From assembly GCF_020360975.1 (NCBI RefSeq), contig NW_025408667.1, forward strand, positions 1,178,001-1,242,000: a stretch of 64,000 nucleotides of DNA, given 5' to 3'. The translations under genes and the position numbers were made by a program. Source of the DNA: Hirsutella rhossiliensis. Lineage: Eukaryota > Ascomycota > Sordariomycetes > Hypocreales > Ophiocordycipitaceae. Below the pieces are notes generated by a model, which was not told the DNA's origin, ran no database searches, and was given only the letters and a program-made list of their open reading frames with translations. Shown here one piece after another: positions 32,841-45,604 of the stretch (position 1 is its first letter; every line of letters starts with the position of its first letter).

Positions 32841-35800
32841 GGGATAAACCTATCGAGGGGTTTATATTAGTAGATATAATAGGGCGTAGTCTAAGTAATA
32901 ATAAGTATATTACGTTAGTAATAAGTTAGAGGTTATAGACCGTAGACTATAACTAGGTAATTAAAATTAGAGATAAATCGTAATAAAGATCTATATTAAA
33001 AGCTAGAGAGCTATCTATTTAAAGAAGTAAAAGTAGGTAGCTATATATACCTATAAAGACTATCCTTAGATTATAGGCCTAGCTATAATCCCTAATATTA
33101 GATTATATAGAGCGTAGTAATCTTATTAATCCTAGATTACTTAGATCTCTACGATCCCCTCGATCCTATATCTATTAAATAGTTATACTAACTATTTATC
33201 CGTTAGACTATATTACGTGCTTAACGCGGTCGACCGTTAGCGGCTTAGTAGCTATAGTTATAATACGATATCTCCCCTCCTTTTAGTCTTATCCGTAAGA
33301 CCTACTATAGCTACCTTAGCCGCCGTATATAAATATACCCTTATCGCGTCGTACGTAAGTATATTATTCCTTATCTCTTTATCCTTTTGGATATACTACT
33401 AATAGTATATCTAGTTATATACTAAAAATCGTTCTAAAAGCCCTTGGCGCTACTCTTACTAAATATATCGACTTAAGTAGAGATCCTATTAATATACCGT
33501 ATACTTAATACTTTAAGGCAAAGAAGATAAATTATTAGATAGCCGAAAATTCTTCGCGCTATAATAATTATATTATTAATAGTCGTCCCTATTATAATAG
33601 TATTTTAGTAGCCTCTTCTTATAAGTATCTTTTAATTCTTTCTATATATAGTAGCTAACGTATTTCTTTTAGTAACTAAATTATTAGCGGAGTAGTATAA
33701 GCTATATTCTAAAGAGGAGGAAGTTAGGGAAGCCTTATTAGAGCTTTAGGCATAGCTTATAAATCTTTAGTCGTAAATATCTATCGCCGTTAATCGTTTA
33801 GCTTATATCTAGAAGATTCGGAATCGTATAAAGGAAAAGAGTTCTAAGTTATTTCGTCGTAGTATCTAAGAAGTAGATACTAAGGATAGCGTTTTGCCTA
33901 CGCTTAATATATATAAGCATTAAGTAGTAAATAACTTATAATCGTTAGGCGTTCTTAATAAGGCGAATTAGTCCTTATTTAGTATTAGTAAGGAGTTTAT
34001 AGATCTTAGTCCTTTAATCCCTCTTAAACCTTCTAGTAAAATTATTAAAGTAAAGAGCTATAGTAGGTTAAGTGCTTAAGTAGTTCCTAGGTATTTTCCT
34101 TTAGTCTATATCCTTTTTACTTAATAAGGTATTCTTATTACTAACCTTATTTTCTTATATCTAGTATTTATTTTACTTTATATTCTTAATTATCGTTAAC
34201 TTCGATTTTTCCCTATAGTTTAGCGTTTTATAGCGCTAGTTCTAATAATAAGATATAAAATATCGGGTATATCTATATTATTATTAGTAGCGAAAGTTTA
34301 TAGTTAACTTTTAAAATAGTTTCCTTAACCTTAAATAGTCTAAGTTTCTTAAAATCTAATTTATTACTTAGTTATTTTATTTTAATATTTCGTCGTATAA
34401 GGTAGACTATATCTCCCTCTTAAAAGATTAGTCCCTATAATCTTTTCCGATTATAGTAAGTAGATATTCGTTCTCTAATAAATTAAAGTTCTTATTATAT
34501 TTCTTTATATAATTTTTATAGCTAATCTACTTATAGTATTACTCGTTCCGCTTATAGTCCTTATCGAGTAACCTTAAATACTTCTAGGTTATATCCGTAA
34601 TTAGCGTATACTAGTAAGAGCTTAGTTATTTCCGTAACTACTATTATAAGCTAGTTACGCTATTAGTAGCTATTTAACTTAATCGTTTTATTCGTAGCTA
34701 ATATAGCATCGTAAATATTATTTAAGCGTTTAGTTAAGTCGTTCTATTTATCTATCTATTTATAGGTAATAAGCTATACTAAGCTTATATTTCGTCCTTA
34801 ATTATACTATAAGAGCTTACTAAAACTTAGCTATAAATATACTTCCTATTAAAGATAATCTTATTTAATAGTCTATAATTACTAATAATTATTTATAGGA
34901 ATATATATACTAGCTCTTTTATATTACTTACTTCTTTATATAGTAAAAAGTATCTATACTTCGTTAATCTATTAATAATAATAAATATACTATTATACTT
35001 AATGTTAGTTATAGGTTCTTTTAACGGTAATAGCTTTATAATATAGTCGAAAGCTATTAAATCCTATAGTTTTTCTAGTACTAGTAGCGGTTATAATTCT
35101 CTATATAGTTTATATCGTTTAGCTTTACTTTATACGTAAAGTTTATATTCTTTAATAACTTATTATACTACTTCTTTAAGCTATAGGAAGTTATATTATC
35201 GTTTAATCTATTCTATTATTCTTTAGATTCCTTAGTATCTATATATTAGATATTTATATATATCTTATATAACTTTATCTTATAATTCTAATAGTATTTA
35301 GATTTTATTTTTATATATTAGAACTTCTAAATATCTTATATCGTATCCGTTTAATACTTTATATTCTTTTATTTATTTTAGGATCTTCTAATAAGTTAAG
35401 TCGTTAGGTTATACTTTAAATATTATATTTAGCTATTATTACTAGTAGTTCCCGTTTTCGTTAATTTCTAGGAGCTATCCTTTCGCTATAGGTGCCCCTA
35501 TATTATAGTTACTTTATTGACTAAGGGTATTAGCTCGACCGTTTTCTATTCCTTTTCTATAGATTATTTTATAGTCGAATTCTAATAAGTATTCGGCCTA
35601 TTAGATCTATCGTCCGTTTAACTATTACGTTGTTATAAAATATAAGATATTCTTATAGTTTATATAGACCTTAACTTTATATTTACTTTTAAGAAGGTAG
35701 TATTAAAATTCCTTAAAAGCTTAAATAATTATAAGGAATTCTTTATCGTAGATAGGGTAATTAAGTTCTACGCTATATAGCTTTTTCGAGTAGAATATAA

Positions 35801-37709
35801 TTAGTTATAGTCTTCCTTTATTATCTTTTTATCCGATTTATACTCCTAGAGTAAAGTCTAATATATCGGTTTTAAGTTCGATTTATCGTTCTAGATTAAA
35901 GGTAGTTAAGACTAGTTCTTATATAATTATAGTCTTAATATATTTAAAAGCTTTATTAGCTTTATCGTCCTATATAAATTCTTTTTCTTTCTTTATTAAG
36001 TTATATAGTAGTACTATAATCTTTCCGAAATCTTTAATAAATCGTTAGTAGTAATTTATAAATCCTAGGAAACTTTATATATCCTTAACGTTCTTTAGTA
36101 TTAGCTATTCTTTAACTAAGTTAATCTTATCTTATTATATTTATATCTCTCTTAGTAAGATCGTATATTTAAGGAAGTCTACTTCCTATATATAGAACTT
36201 ACTTTTCTTTAGTTTAACTAGTAACTTTATATTCTAAAGTATATAGAGTACCTTATAGACGTATTCCTTATATTCTTCTAGGGTATCTAAGAAGATTAAG
36301 ATATTATCTAGGTATACTACTATAAAGATATCTAAGTATTCGCGTAGGATATTATTAATTATCCGTTAGAAGGTAGCTAGTATATTTATAAATCTAAATA
36401 GTATTACTAGATATTTAAATAGTCTAAATTTCGTTCTAAAGGCTATTATCTATTCGCGTCCCTTTTTTATACGTATTAAGTTATAAGCGCCTTTAAGGTC
36501 GAGGGCTATAAACTATTTTTTACTATATAGTCGATCTTATAGTTCCGATATAAGCGGTAATAGTATTCGGTCTTTTATTATAATATTATTTAAGCGTTTA
36601 TAGTTAATAACTAGTTATAGCTTACCGTTTTTCTTTAAAATAAATATAACTAGATAGCCTACTTTAGATATTAATATTTATATATATCCTTTTATAGATT
36701 CTTATTAAGGTAGTCATGTAGTGTTTATAGTTACTTTTCGTTTAAGTTATAGATTTTATAGAACGTTGGTTATTCTATCCTTAAGATAAATTTCGTAGTC
36801 CTATTAGCTATATTTAGGTAACTATATCTTAAGTTCTTCTTTAAAGAGTTTATTATATTTCCATTCCTAGGGGATATTCTTTATTTTATCTTATAGGCTT
36901 TATTCTTTCTTTTAAGAGCTAGTTTCTCTTAACTTAAGCTCTTTATTAATTTATTTAAGGTCTTTCCTTAAAGTAGTAATAACTCTTTAGATCTTTATAT
37001 TATATCCTTTATTCTATTTATATCGGATACTAGGTTATATAGCCGTATTAGTTAGTATATAGGTCTTATTAGTCGATTTTATTATATCCGCCGGTTTAAT
37101 TACTATTTTTATTTATATTACTAAAGCCTATAATAATTTACTTAAACGGTTATCCAATTTTTTTTTTTAGTAGCTAAATTATTATAAAATTTTACTTTCT
37201 CTTAAATTTACTAGTCTTAGAAACTTATATCTTTATCCTAATATAGCTAGCTAGTTTTCTAGTTAATTAGTAGGTTGCTCTCCTATAGCTATAAAAGCCT
37301 TAATATAAGGTTATGTTTTTTAATATCTATAATATCGAAGTTAACTCGTTTATTATAGCCCTAGATATTAATATCGAGGTAATTAATCTTTATATTAATA
37401 ATTCTATTATTATAGTTAAAGGCCTCTCCTTCGATATTCGTAAGTTTATATAGATCTATCTTATATCTCTATATAAGTTAGTAATAATTAACGACTCTAG
37501 GTAAAACGTAGTTACCTATCGTACTATAGTTTAAAAGTATATATATATAATATCCCGCGATTTAGATATTTAATACTATTTAGTCGCTATAGCTTACCGT
37601 TACTATATATAGGGTCCTTAGATCTTATCGTATTATACTAGTCTATAGCCCTTTTATAGATAGTATACCTTATTTTTTACTTAGTCCTTATTTATTTTAT
37701 TTAGGTATT
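32841..37709 (-). mobile_element. Ty3/gypsy retrotransposon copy B (RIP-mutated, 5' truncated)
   Basis: The minus strand from 37,709 is homologous to copy A from about 22,678 onward: protease/linker, then RT at about 36,700-36,270 with YKRLNNIIIKDRILLPLISEL, ALDLKGAYNLIRIKKGRE and VVYLDNILI. Unlike A, it continues into RNase H and integrase (about 35,900-34,300). A likely 3' LTR lies at about 32,850-33,290, including the GTGCTTAACGCGGTCGACCG block near 33,218-33,237. Gag and the 5' LTR are missing because copia-2 abuts at 37,710. Confidence 0.8.
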
Positions 37710-37910
37710 TGTCGGGAGGTCTGTACTGCAGTAACGCAATGGGTTGTATTCAAGATGTCTTGCTAGGAAGGGAGGAAAGGGAATGAGGGGGCACACTACG
37801 TGCCCTTTATACACGGATCCCCGAGGTCCATACACGTGACGCTAAGGGTCACGTGTGCGTGTGTGCACCTCCCTTACAATCCTACTATAGCTATATGCTA
37901 CATTCCCACA
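37710..37910 (-). repeat. copia-2 left (3') LTR
   Basis: 201 bp, TGTCGGGAGG...CATTCCCACA on the plus strand, TG..CA ended. It differs from the right LTR by a few bases, mainly 1-2 bp indels in G/A runs and a GTGCGC/GTGC difference. Confidence 0.92.
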
Positions 37911-40900
37911 CTGGCAAATCTTCTTTCATCGCTGCAATCGCAGCAGTGCAGCAGGTGCGGGAGCGTAGCAGCAACCGCAAGGTGCGAAAGAGTGACAGTT
38001 CGAGCGGCAGCTGGCGGGAGGGCGTTCGACTGATCCTTCTATCCTAATCGTAAGGCTATTCGTATCGACGAGGCGTTCGAGGGCGCGGTTAGGCGATGCC
38101 TTTGTCATAGCATCTGCTGGGTTGTCTGCGCCGTTAATCCAGCGGATTTCTGTGATCTCGCCTTTCGTAGGATTGACGTAGGCCATGATATCTATCATCA
38201 ATCGCTTCTCCTTCGTTGTGCCTAGCTTAACGAGGCACTCGTAGAGGAAAAAGTCGGTGCAAACGATTAGGGGATAGGGAAGATTGAGGCGGTCTGTGAT
38301 CTTCCGTATCGTCGTTGCTAGTGATATCCCAATATCGAATCCGTTGACCATGCCGTAGATCTCTGATGCTAGCACGCTTCGGGTGACCCTCTTACTTCGT
38401 TGAGCTCCAATGGAGGACATTGCGATCCCGGTGGTCTTTGGTACGTGCGGTCTCGGTCTCATTGACTAGGCAATGACGAAGCCTATGTGACGATAGGTCC
38501 TTATTGTTCGCAAAGGAACCGTCGGTAAAGACGATAAGCTTGGCATTGGCGAGGTCAATAGGGATATACGTTGGCCTCGCTGCTGGTGGTCTTTCTGCCA
38601 TTGAAGCCGCTTGTTGAGGTCGTGCAATCCTCTTCCGTAGGTTTGGACCTGGGCAGCAATAGAGATGTCGAATGAGGCCTCTGGTTGACAGATTGAAGCC
38701 ACATACGCGCCACGGGCACGCTGTTCCACGTACTGTTGGGCTCGATCGTATGCCTTGATGTCGATGGGTTCGATCTTGGCTGCTTGACCCTTTGTTGAAG
38801 CAGTAGAGCGTTGTGGAAAGTGGTGTCTTGGAGGTTATCTTTGCGTTGAAGTCAATGCTAGTACCCGGGTCATCGTTGTCTTCGGCTTTGCCCGAAATTG
38901 TGCCTTTACGAGTTCCGCTTCCTCTAGCGCGGAAAAACGTTGTGTGCCAAGCATAAGGGTATCGTCAGTCTGCATTCCCACAATCCCAAAGTTATCAGGT
39001 CCCTTATTCGTAATTAGGAAGCATAGGTCGTAGGTTGATGTGGACATGTCGATAACCTCGACATGATGCCCGTGATATGTGCGGAACCAATGGACTCCGG
39101 CCTCCGCAATTCCGTATGGAGGGCTTAACGCGAATGATTGTTCCTTCCGGTATCTTCCTTCTAATTCGGCGGGAAGATGCGTGAGATGGTGCGGAATAGT
39201 TCGGTCTGCGCCTGGGGATACGCTTGTGTGATGTCACGAAGAGAGGTCATGCCGTGAGAAAGGAGGTCTGGGGAGATAGCAGAAATAAGCCGTTGACTGA
39301 CGCGTTGAATTGTCGGGGATTGCGTCAATAGGGTGGTTTTCTTGGTCGTTGTGCCCTTGCGACGAGCCTTGACTTCTCGTATGGTTTGGTTTCTTTGCCT
39401 TTAACCTCGCGGACCATGCGGGAGCGGAAGATATGATGGTTCCGTGCTTTGCTTCATTGTAGCGTTCGAAACAAACACTCCTCGTACCAATAGATCATCG
39501 ATCTCCGTGCTATCGGATTCCTCAAAGGGTGCCTGGCGTTGTGATAATGCCTTCGTCCCGTAAGCTTGATGGCTAGTTGGTAGGCATCTTCTTCCTTCTT
39601 GACTAGGAACGTCGTCTTTGGCTTTCTTCGAACCAGGGCGGCCTCGCTTGCGCGGCGCCGGGGATTAGGAGCAGGAACGGGGCAGGGGCAGGGGCAGAAA
39701 CAGGAACAGAATCGCTCGCAGGATCAGAAACAGGAATGTCAGAATCATCCGCAGCAGCAGCAGCGGGGCAGGGATCGTCGTCTCGTCGCGGAAATAAGGC
39801 TGCACAAGGTGGAACGGAAGGTCTGGGGTCCGTTGATAGTATCATCGTGTGACATTGGAGCCATCAATTGCACTAATCTGGGCCTTGCCAGCCGAGCTTT
39901 CTCTCCACACTCGGACCTCGCTTTGCAGTGGGAGCGATAGTATAACGCCTGTTGATGATGGTCCGTTCTTTGTGTGTAAGGCGCCCTGCACTTGCCGCTC
40001 TGCTGAGAGCTGACGAAGCATTTTCATCGCCTTCTGGGCTGCGGCAGCCCTTTGGGGTCGTAGCAGAGGGGCGAATCTAACGCCATTCGAGGGTAGGCGC
40101 CAAAGACTAGGAGCGTAGGGACAATGCCATTTGGCCCTGCTGTGTCGTTGATGGCTTTGATAGCCATTTGAAGGATCAATTCGGGGATGTGAGGTCCGAT
40201 TTCTGCGTGGAGGATCTCAAACGCACGGCGGAGAGGGCATGATATCTTTCAACCCAACGGACCAATGTGCTTCCACAGGACTTGCTTGCAGGTTATCCCC
40301 ATAAGCTTTGCCTCGTTACGGAACTCTAGGGAGGCAAAATTGGTCCCTGCGTCGTGCTTGATAGTATCAGGGGTCCGAGATATGTGTCTATCAGAGGGCT
40401 CGGGGGCTTCCACGTATCCTTTGCTGACATCGATAGGAGGAACCTGGCTGCTTGGAACGCTGTTGCTGTATCTACGTGCAAGACGGGGCGTTGAGGGTTC
40501 CAAGGTAGAGCACATCAGCGACGATTTCGTAGTTGAATTCCTGGTCATCCTTTAGGGTGAATTTGAAGCGTCTTGGAGCTTGAGTGCATTTGACAGTGAT
40601 GACAGAATCTCGAGATGTTCTCTAGGATATCTATCGTCACATCGTTGTGGCCAGCTTGCCGTAGGAGGTTGTGAAGTCTTGGGACCGCTGGGTGCCCAAT
40701 CGACGATGAAGAGTGCGGATCTCGCTCTCCGTGAGGATGCGATAGCGGCCTCGTTGGTCTTAGGTAGGAGGAACCAAGGATGTCCCCATTTGCGGATAAC
40801 CGGGAGGGTTGTTCGTCCGACAATAGTGTCTGTAAGGTTGTTGAAATAGATGCCTAGGCGATCCATATCAGCGAGAGAGGAGGAAGGAGTAGGGGTCTTG

Positions 40901-43302
40901 AGGATATGGAATGTGATCCTTCCGAGAGGTGTTTTAGGGCGATAGAGCCGAGGGATAGAATGGCTTCGCCGTTGCCGGTTTGATAGAACTTGGCCTGCTG
41001 TAGTCTTATCGAGCGTTATAGCAGGGTCTTCTCGTTGTAGAGCGATGCATTGGTCGTAGCCAGCTGAAACCTTCGCGGCGCCTGTGTCAATTATGATGCC
41101 CTGGAATCAGGTCTTGAGTAGCGCTCCTCTATCATGAATTGGGAAGCAGGTGTAGCGTTGTTTTGAAGGTGCTACACGTCTTCCCTGTGATCAGATGGTT
41201 GAAGGCTTGCTGGCAGAGCATTTGGCTTGTGCCACTGTTCTGGGTTGTTGTCATTATCTTCATTGTCGTCCTCGTCCCGGGTCGTTAGCATCATCGTGGG
41301 CATCCATCTCGTGACCTTCAAAGTCAAGAACGTAGGCTGTAAGGTCCTGGGAGGGTAATCCCTATGAAGTGACAGTGGGCGACGTATTGGTCTCAGGATC
41401 TTTGACGTTCCTCGGCAGTGTGCTTTGTAGACCAACATCCTTCCTTATTGCAGACGAAGCACTTCTTATTCCACGGGTGGTTGTGGCCGTAACGGCCTTG
41501 TGGGCGGTTAAAGCGTTGACTATTGAAGATTCCCGTGGAGCGTTGTAGCTGCCTCGTTGAGCGTTGCCTATACCTTCTATACCCCTTCTGACCAAATCTT
41601 CCGCGATTGTTGTTGTATCTTCGATCGAGATAGTAGTGGTCATTGGGATCCATATGATCAGATGGTTCCTCGAGGTCTTGATGGTATTGAGGGCCTCCTT
41701 GAACGAGGCGCTATTCCGCGTGCAGATGGGTCTCAACGGAAGATCGTAGATCTGCAAAGAGGGTCTCGATTCCTTCGGCGGGCTTGAATAAAGCGTATTC
41801 AAGTTCAGGAACACCGCGGCATGCATTAATAAGCGTTGTACGCAGTGGAACGTTTCCTGCATACGCGTTGCCAAGAGCTCGTTGGCATAACTGTAGCTTA
41901 TCAAGGAGTAGCTGAAGAACCTCGTGTAGGGATTTCGTAGCATTATCGGCACGGAGCTTGTTAAAGGAAATAGTCGTCCATTCAGTATAGTAGTGAACGT
42001 GGTTAACTTCCGTATCGAAATGTTGCTTGATGCTATCGTATGCCTTGCGGAACGTTGAGGTCCAGTTAACGTGGTCAATGTAGTACGTTTGGGCTCGGCC
42101 AGTGGGATTCGAGGAAAGAGCGTGGAATTGGTCGGCTTGACCTGAGATGTTATAACAGATACTCATAAAGATGCGTAGCTTATCATCGAGAGGTCATGGG
42201 TTCCCCGTATAGTTCTTCTCTTTGTCCCAGATCTTGGTGAATTTCTGTTGTGTGTCGGCATCGACGATGCCGTTCGGGATGTCGGCCGGGGAAGCGTTGT
42301 GTACGCTTCGGGGATGTGGGGAGAGAGGGTTCTGCTAGAACGATGCTCTGTTGCTGGAACTGATAGCTTGTAGGATGTATTGTTCGTTGGGGAAGCGTAG
42401 CAGTCGTTGTGGGCGGTTCCGCAATTGTCGTAGGGAGGAGCAGGGAGCGTCGGAATAGGGGCTAACGGCGTGGATGGCTCCGCCGTGTTGGAGGTGGGAG
42501 GGTTCTGCGTTAGTCGTCTCTCTTTTCTTGTATAGGCCTCCGTTCCTTTATCGAATTGGGTTACCATGAATTCGTTGTCGGGCCAGGCTGGTGGGTTATC
42601 GATCGTCTGTAGGAAGACGAGCTGTGGGATGATGTGGTCACCCTTTTCTCCTGTATAGATACCACGTCTCTTTAAAAGGTAACGTAGCTCCTTCGAAATT
42701 CCTTTGGCATCTTTCTCGTTGCCTCGGTCCACTGTTGGAAGTGATCCTGGAAGAATTCAAGGATATTAGTGCCATGAAGGTGTACGTTCTCCTCGCATTC
42801 TGACATAAATCGTGCGGTATATGTCTGCAGGCTATTCTATCTTCCTCTTGTGGCGTGATCTCATCCTCCCATCAGGTCGGATCGATATCCTGATATTGGG
42901 TCTTTGGGATCGTGAGATTTTGGACCAATTCCCTTACTTGGTCGAGGAAGGCGTCGTTCCTCGTAGAGGCGGGGTTCGGGGGTGGGGGCGTGCTTGTCAT
43001 CGCGGGGGTTGTCACGTAGTTGTCGAATAGGGAGGGGTGTGACGGAGTTGTTGAATCGGCGTTGTGGACGCACTTACATAATGTAACCGTTAAGTGAAGT
43101 TGGAAGGATCTATCAATGGCCTACTGGGAGCTAGTTGGTTGCCGGGTCCGGGTAATCGTAGAGTCCTTGATCTTAGCATAGAAACCTCCTCTAGGTCCAA
43201 CCAGGCAATATCGCTAGGAATATGGTAGTTGGGCTTTCGAAGGTTGCGTTCTATCTCTTCTTCCTTGCCAATCTGTGATCGACCAAATCGATCACTGATC
43301 AG

Positions 43303-43502
43303 TGTCAGGAGGTCTGTACTGCAGTAACGCAATGGGTTGTATTCAAGATGTCTTGCTAGGAAGGAGGAAAGGGAATGAGGGCACACTACGTGCCCTTTAT
43401 ACACGGATCCCCGAGGTCCATACACGTGACGCTAAGGGTCACGTGTGCGTGTGTGCGCACCTCCCTTACAATCCTACTATAGCTATATGCTACATTCCCA
43501 CA
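43303..43502 (-). repeat. copia-2 right (5') LTR
   Basis: 200 bp, TGTCAGGAGG...CATTCCCACA on the plus strand, nearly identical to 37,710-37,910. A TGATCAGTGATCGAT stretch follows on the internal side; no standard initiator-Met tRNA primer site was evident. Confidence 0.92.
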
Positions 43503-45037
43503 ATTAGGATAGTATATTTACCCTTAATTTAAGTATATAAAAGTAGTCTCGAAGAATATACCTTTTACGATTATACGGGAACTTAAGTACTAAGTCCCCC
43601 TTTCCTTTTACTAATATAAAAAAAGCTTTTCCTTAGTAAACTTTAGACTTAATTTCTTTATAGTTAATAAGGAAATTCTTATTTAATACTATATACCTAG
43701 TAGCTCTAGTATTATAAATAAAATTAAAGATCCTTTTATTCTTATAACTAGGAAATCCTTCTTCTCTTACCTTTAAAACTAATTCCTTTATTCTAGGAAT
43801 CGAGGCTTTTAAAGGTCTTAAAAGAGAATCTTTATTAGATTCTACTATAGGGGTATTTATAGAGGTTAAAATTACCTCTAAATCCTTAGACGTTTATATA
43901 AGGGTCGGAGCCCTAGAAAGGTCTATAAGGTCGATATCTAGGTCTATATTTTCTTACGAAGCTATATTTAAGACCTTAATACTATCGTTTAAATTAGACT
44001 CTAGCTCTATAATTCGAGCCTTCCTTTTTTTATTAGTAGTAGAAATACTATTAAAAGGGGATTTCTTCCTAGAAAAAGAAAGAGAAGAAGAAGAAGATTT
44101 TCTCTTCTTAGAAATTTAAGTCCTATCGTCCTTTTTTCCTTTATTTAAAACCTAATAAGTAGGAGCCTTATTCGGGTATAATTTATAGTAATTTACTATA
44201 AAATGCCTTAGTTTTTTATATTCCTTATAATAAGGAGTATCTATAGAATTTCTATAGGATTTCTAAGGCTTCCTTTATATTAAGAAGGCTTTCTCTAAAG
44301 ATTTATCTATATCCTTTATTCTTTTAGCTTCGTCTAAAAGACTAGCTATTAAGGATTTAAGGGTAAATGCTATAGAATTATACTTAAGGCTCTACGTAAT
44401 ACTTATAATATAGCTTTTAAATTCCTTATTAAGGCAATTAAGAATCTATACTATAAGAATAACTTCCGGAATTTTTATATTATAGGATTTTAAATCCTTA
44501 TAAATTTCCTTTACCTTATAAAGGTATTTCTCTAAATTAAAGTCTAAGGGACTAAGGTTAAAGAGCTACTTAATAAGTAGATAATTCGACGAAAAGTTCG
44601 ATAGATTATATAGCTTTTTAAGCTCATCCTATGCTTCTTTAGTATTTTTTAGATACCGAATTTATATTAAGGGACTATCTTTAACTTAAAGGAATATTAT
44701 AGATAAAGCCTCTATAGTCTATATATAATTTACTTGCCCTAGAATAGTAATAAGCTTTTCTTTTATAAGGATAGCTTCTATCCTCGTAGTCTATAAGGTA
44801 TAATTTAAATTTCCCTTAAGTCTAGTAAATTCGTATTCTTTCTATCTACTTATTTTATATAAATTCGGTATTATTTCGTTCGTAGGGATCGAGAAATCTA
44901 GACGGGAGTTTAAGAGCGTAGGAAGATAAAAGAAGTCGAGGGGAATTTTAAAAGGAATTTTAATTAAATATTTCGACGAGGAATTTTAAAAGGTATAAGT
45001 TAATTTCCCGGCTTAAAAGGAGTAAGCCGGGCTTATA
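43503..45037 (-). mobile_element. copia-1 gag and protease region (RIP-mutated)
   Basis: On the minus strand gag reads from about 44,880 (TRIEAILIKEKLITILGQVN..., KNTKEAQDELKKLYNLSNFSS, LNCLNKEFKSYI). A Lys-rich spacer follows, then the pepsin-like protease start (FIYNTRATRYIVLNKNFL, originally a DTGA-type box) to RVNILS at 43,503, where copia-2 abuts. Integrase and most RT of copia-1 are absent from the window. Confidence 0.78.
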
Positions 45038-45604
45038 ACCTCTTAAGGTATATAAGTAAAAGCGGAATTTTAGGAAATTAAGGAATTATATAAGACTACG
45101 TAATAGAGAGGAAGAAGGAGTATAAGGTAGGATTTTTAATAGAATTTATTAGTAATATATTAGTATATAGAAAAGGTATTAAAGTTAATAATCCTCTATC
45201 TATCTACTAGCGGATATACTGTCTTATATAGATAATTATAGCTAAATAGAAGAACCTTTTAAGACTAGATTTAGGCTGCTATATAACCCTAAGACTAAGG
45301 AATTTAGTAATACCTTAAGTATATTAAGAAGTATCTTAGTTCTACTAATATTCGTATTTAAAGGAGGTTAGTATTACTAGTATTCTTAAGAGGTCTTAGC
45401 TAGTATTCTAAGCTAGCTCTATTTCTTTAATTCCTAATTATACGATAACCGGCAACCTATTTAATATATAATAATATATAAAATAATAAGCGATTCTTAC
45501 TTTATAATATACGATTTTATCTATAATTAATATACTACTTATTAGCTTATATAATTAAGAGAGTATATTATAGCTACTTTACTTATAGTAGGAATACTAT
45601 TTAT
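45038..45604 (-). repeat. 5' LTR of copia-1 (RIP-mutated)
   Basis: ~567-bp copy of 24,089-24,635, located upstream of copia-1 gag on the minus strand. Left and right block order and the GGATATACT-TCTTATATAGATA core match. Confidence 0.75.

Larger units (their letters stand above)
37710..43502 (-). mobile_element. Ty1/copia retrotransposon copia-2, not RIP-mutated but frameshifted
   Basis: About 5.8 kb of normal composition between ~200-bp LTRs. On the minus strand the order is gag (42,732-41,711), a C-x2-C-x4(5)-H-type zinc knuckle (CFVCNKEG, about 41,470), integrase zinc domain (LRQAGHNDVT..., FCHHCQM, about 40,700), reverse transcriptase (YDLCFLI..., GMQTDDTLMLG, about 39,000) and RNase H (KRVTRSVLASEIYGMV, RWINGADNPADAMTKA, about 38,390-38,100). 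The order gag-IN-RT-RH is that of copia. The domains fall in several frames with stops, so this copy cannot make a full polyprotein. No target-site duplication: 5' flank GTATT, 3' flank ATTAG. Confidence 0.88.

Noticed and set aside
37710..43502. copia-2 as an active element
   Set aside because: LTRs look fresh, but gag-pol is spread over several frames with stops and there is no target-site duplication.
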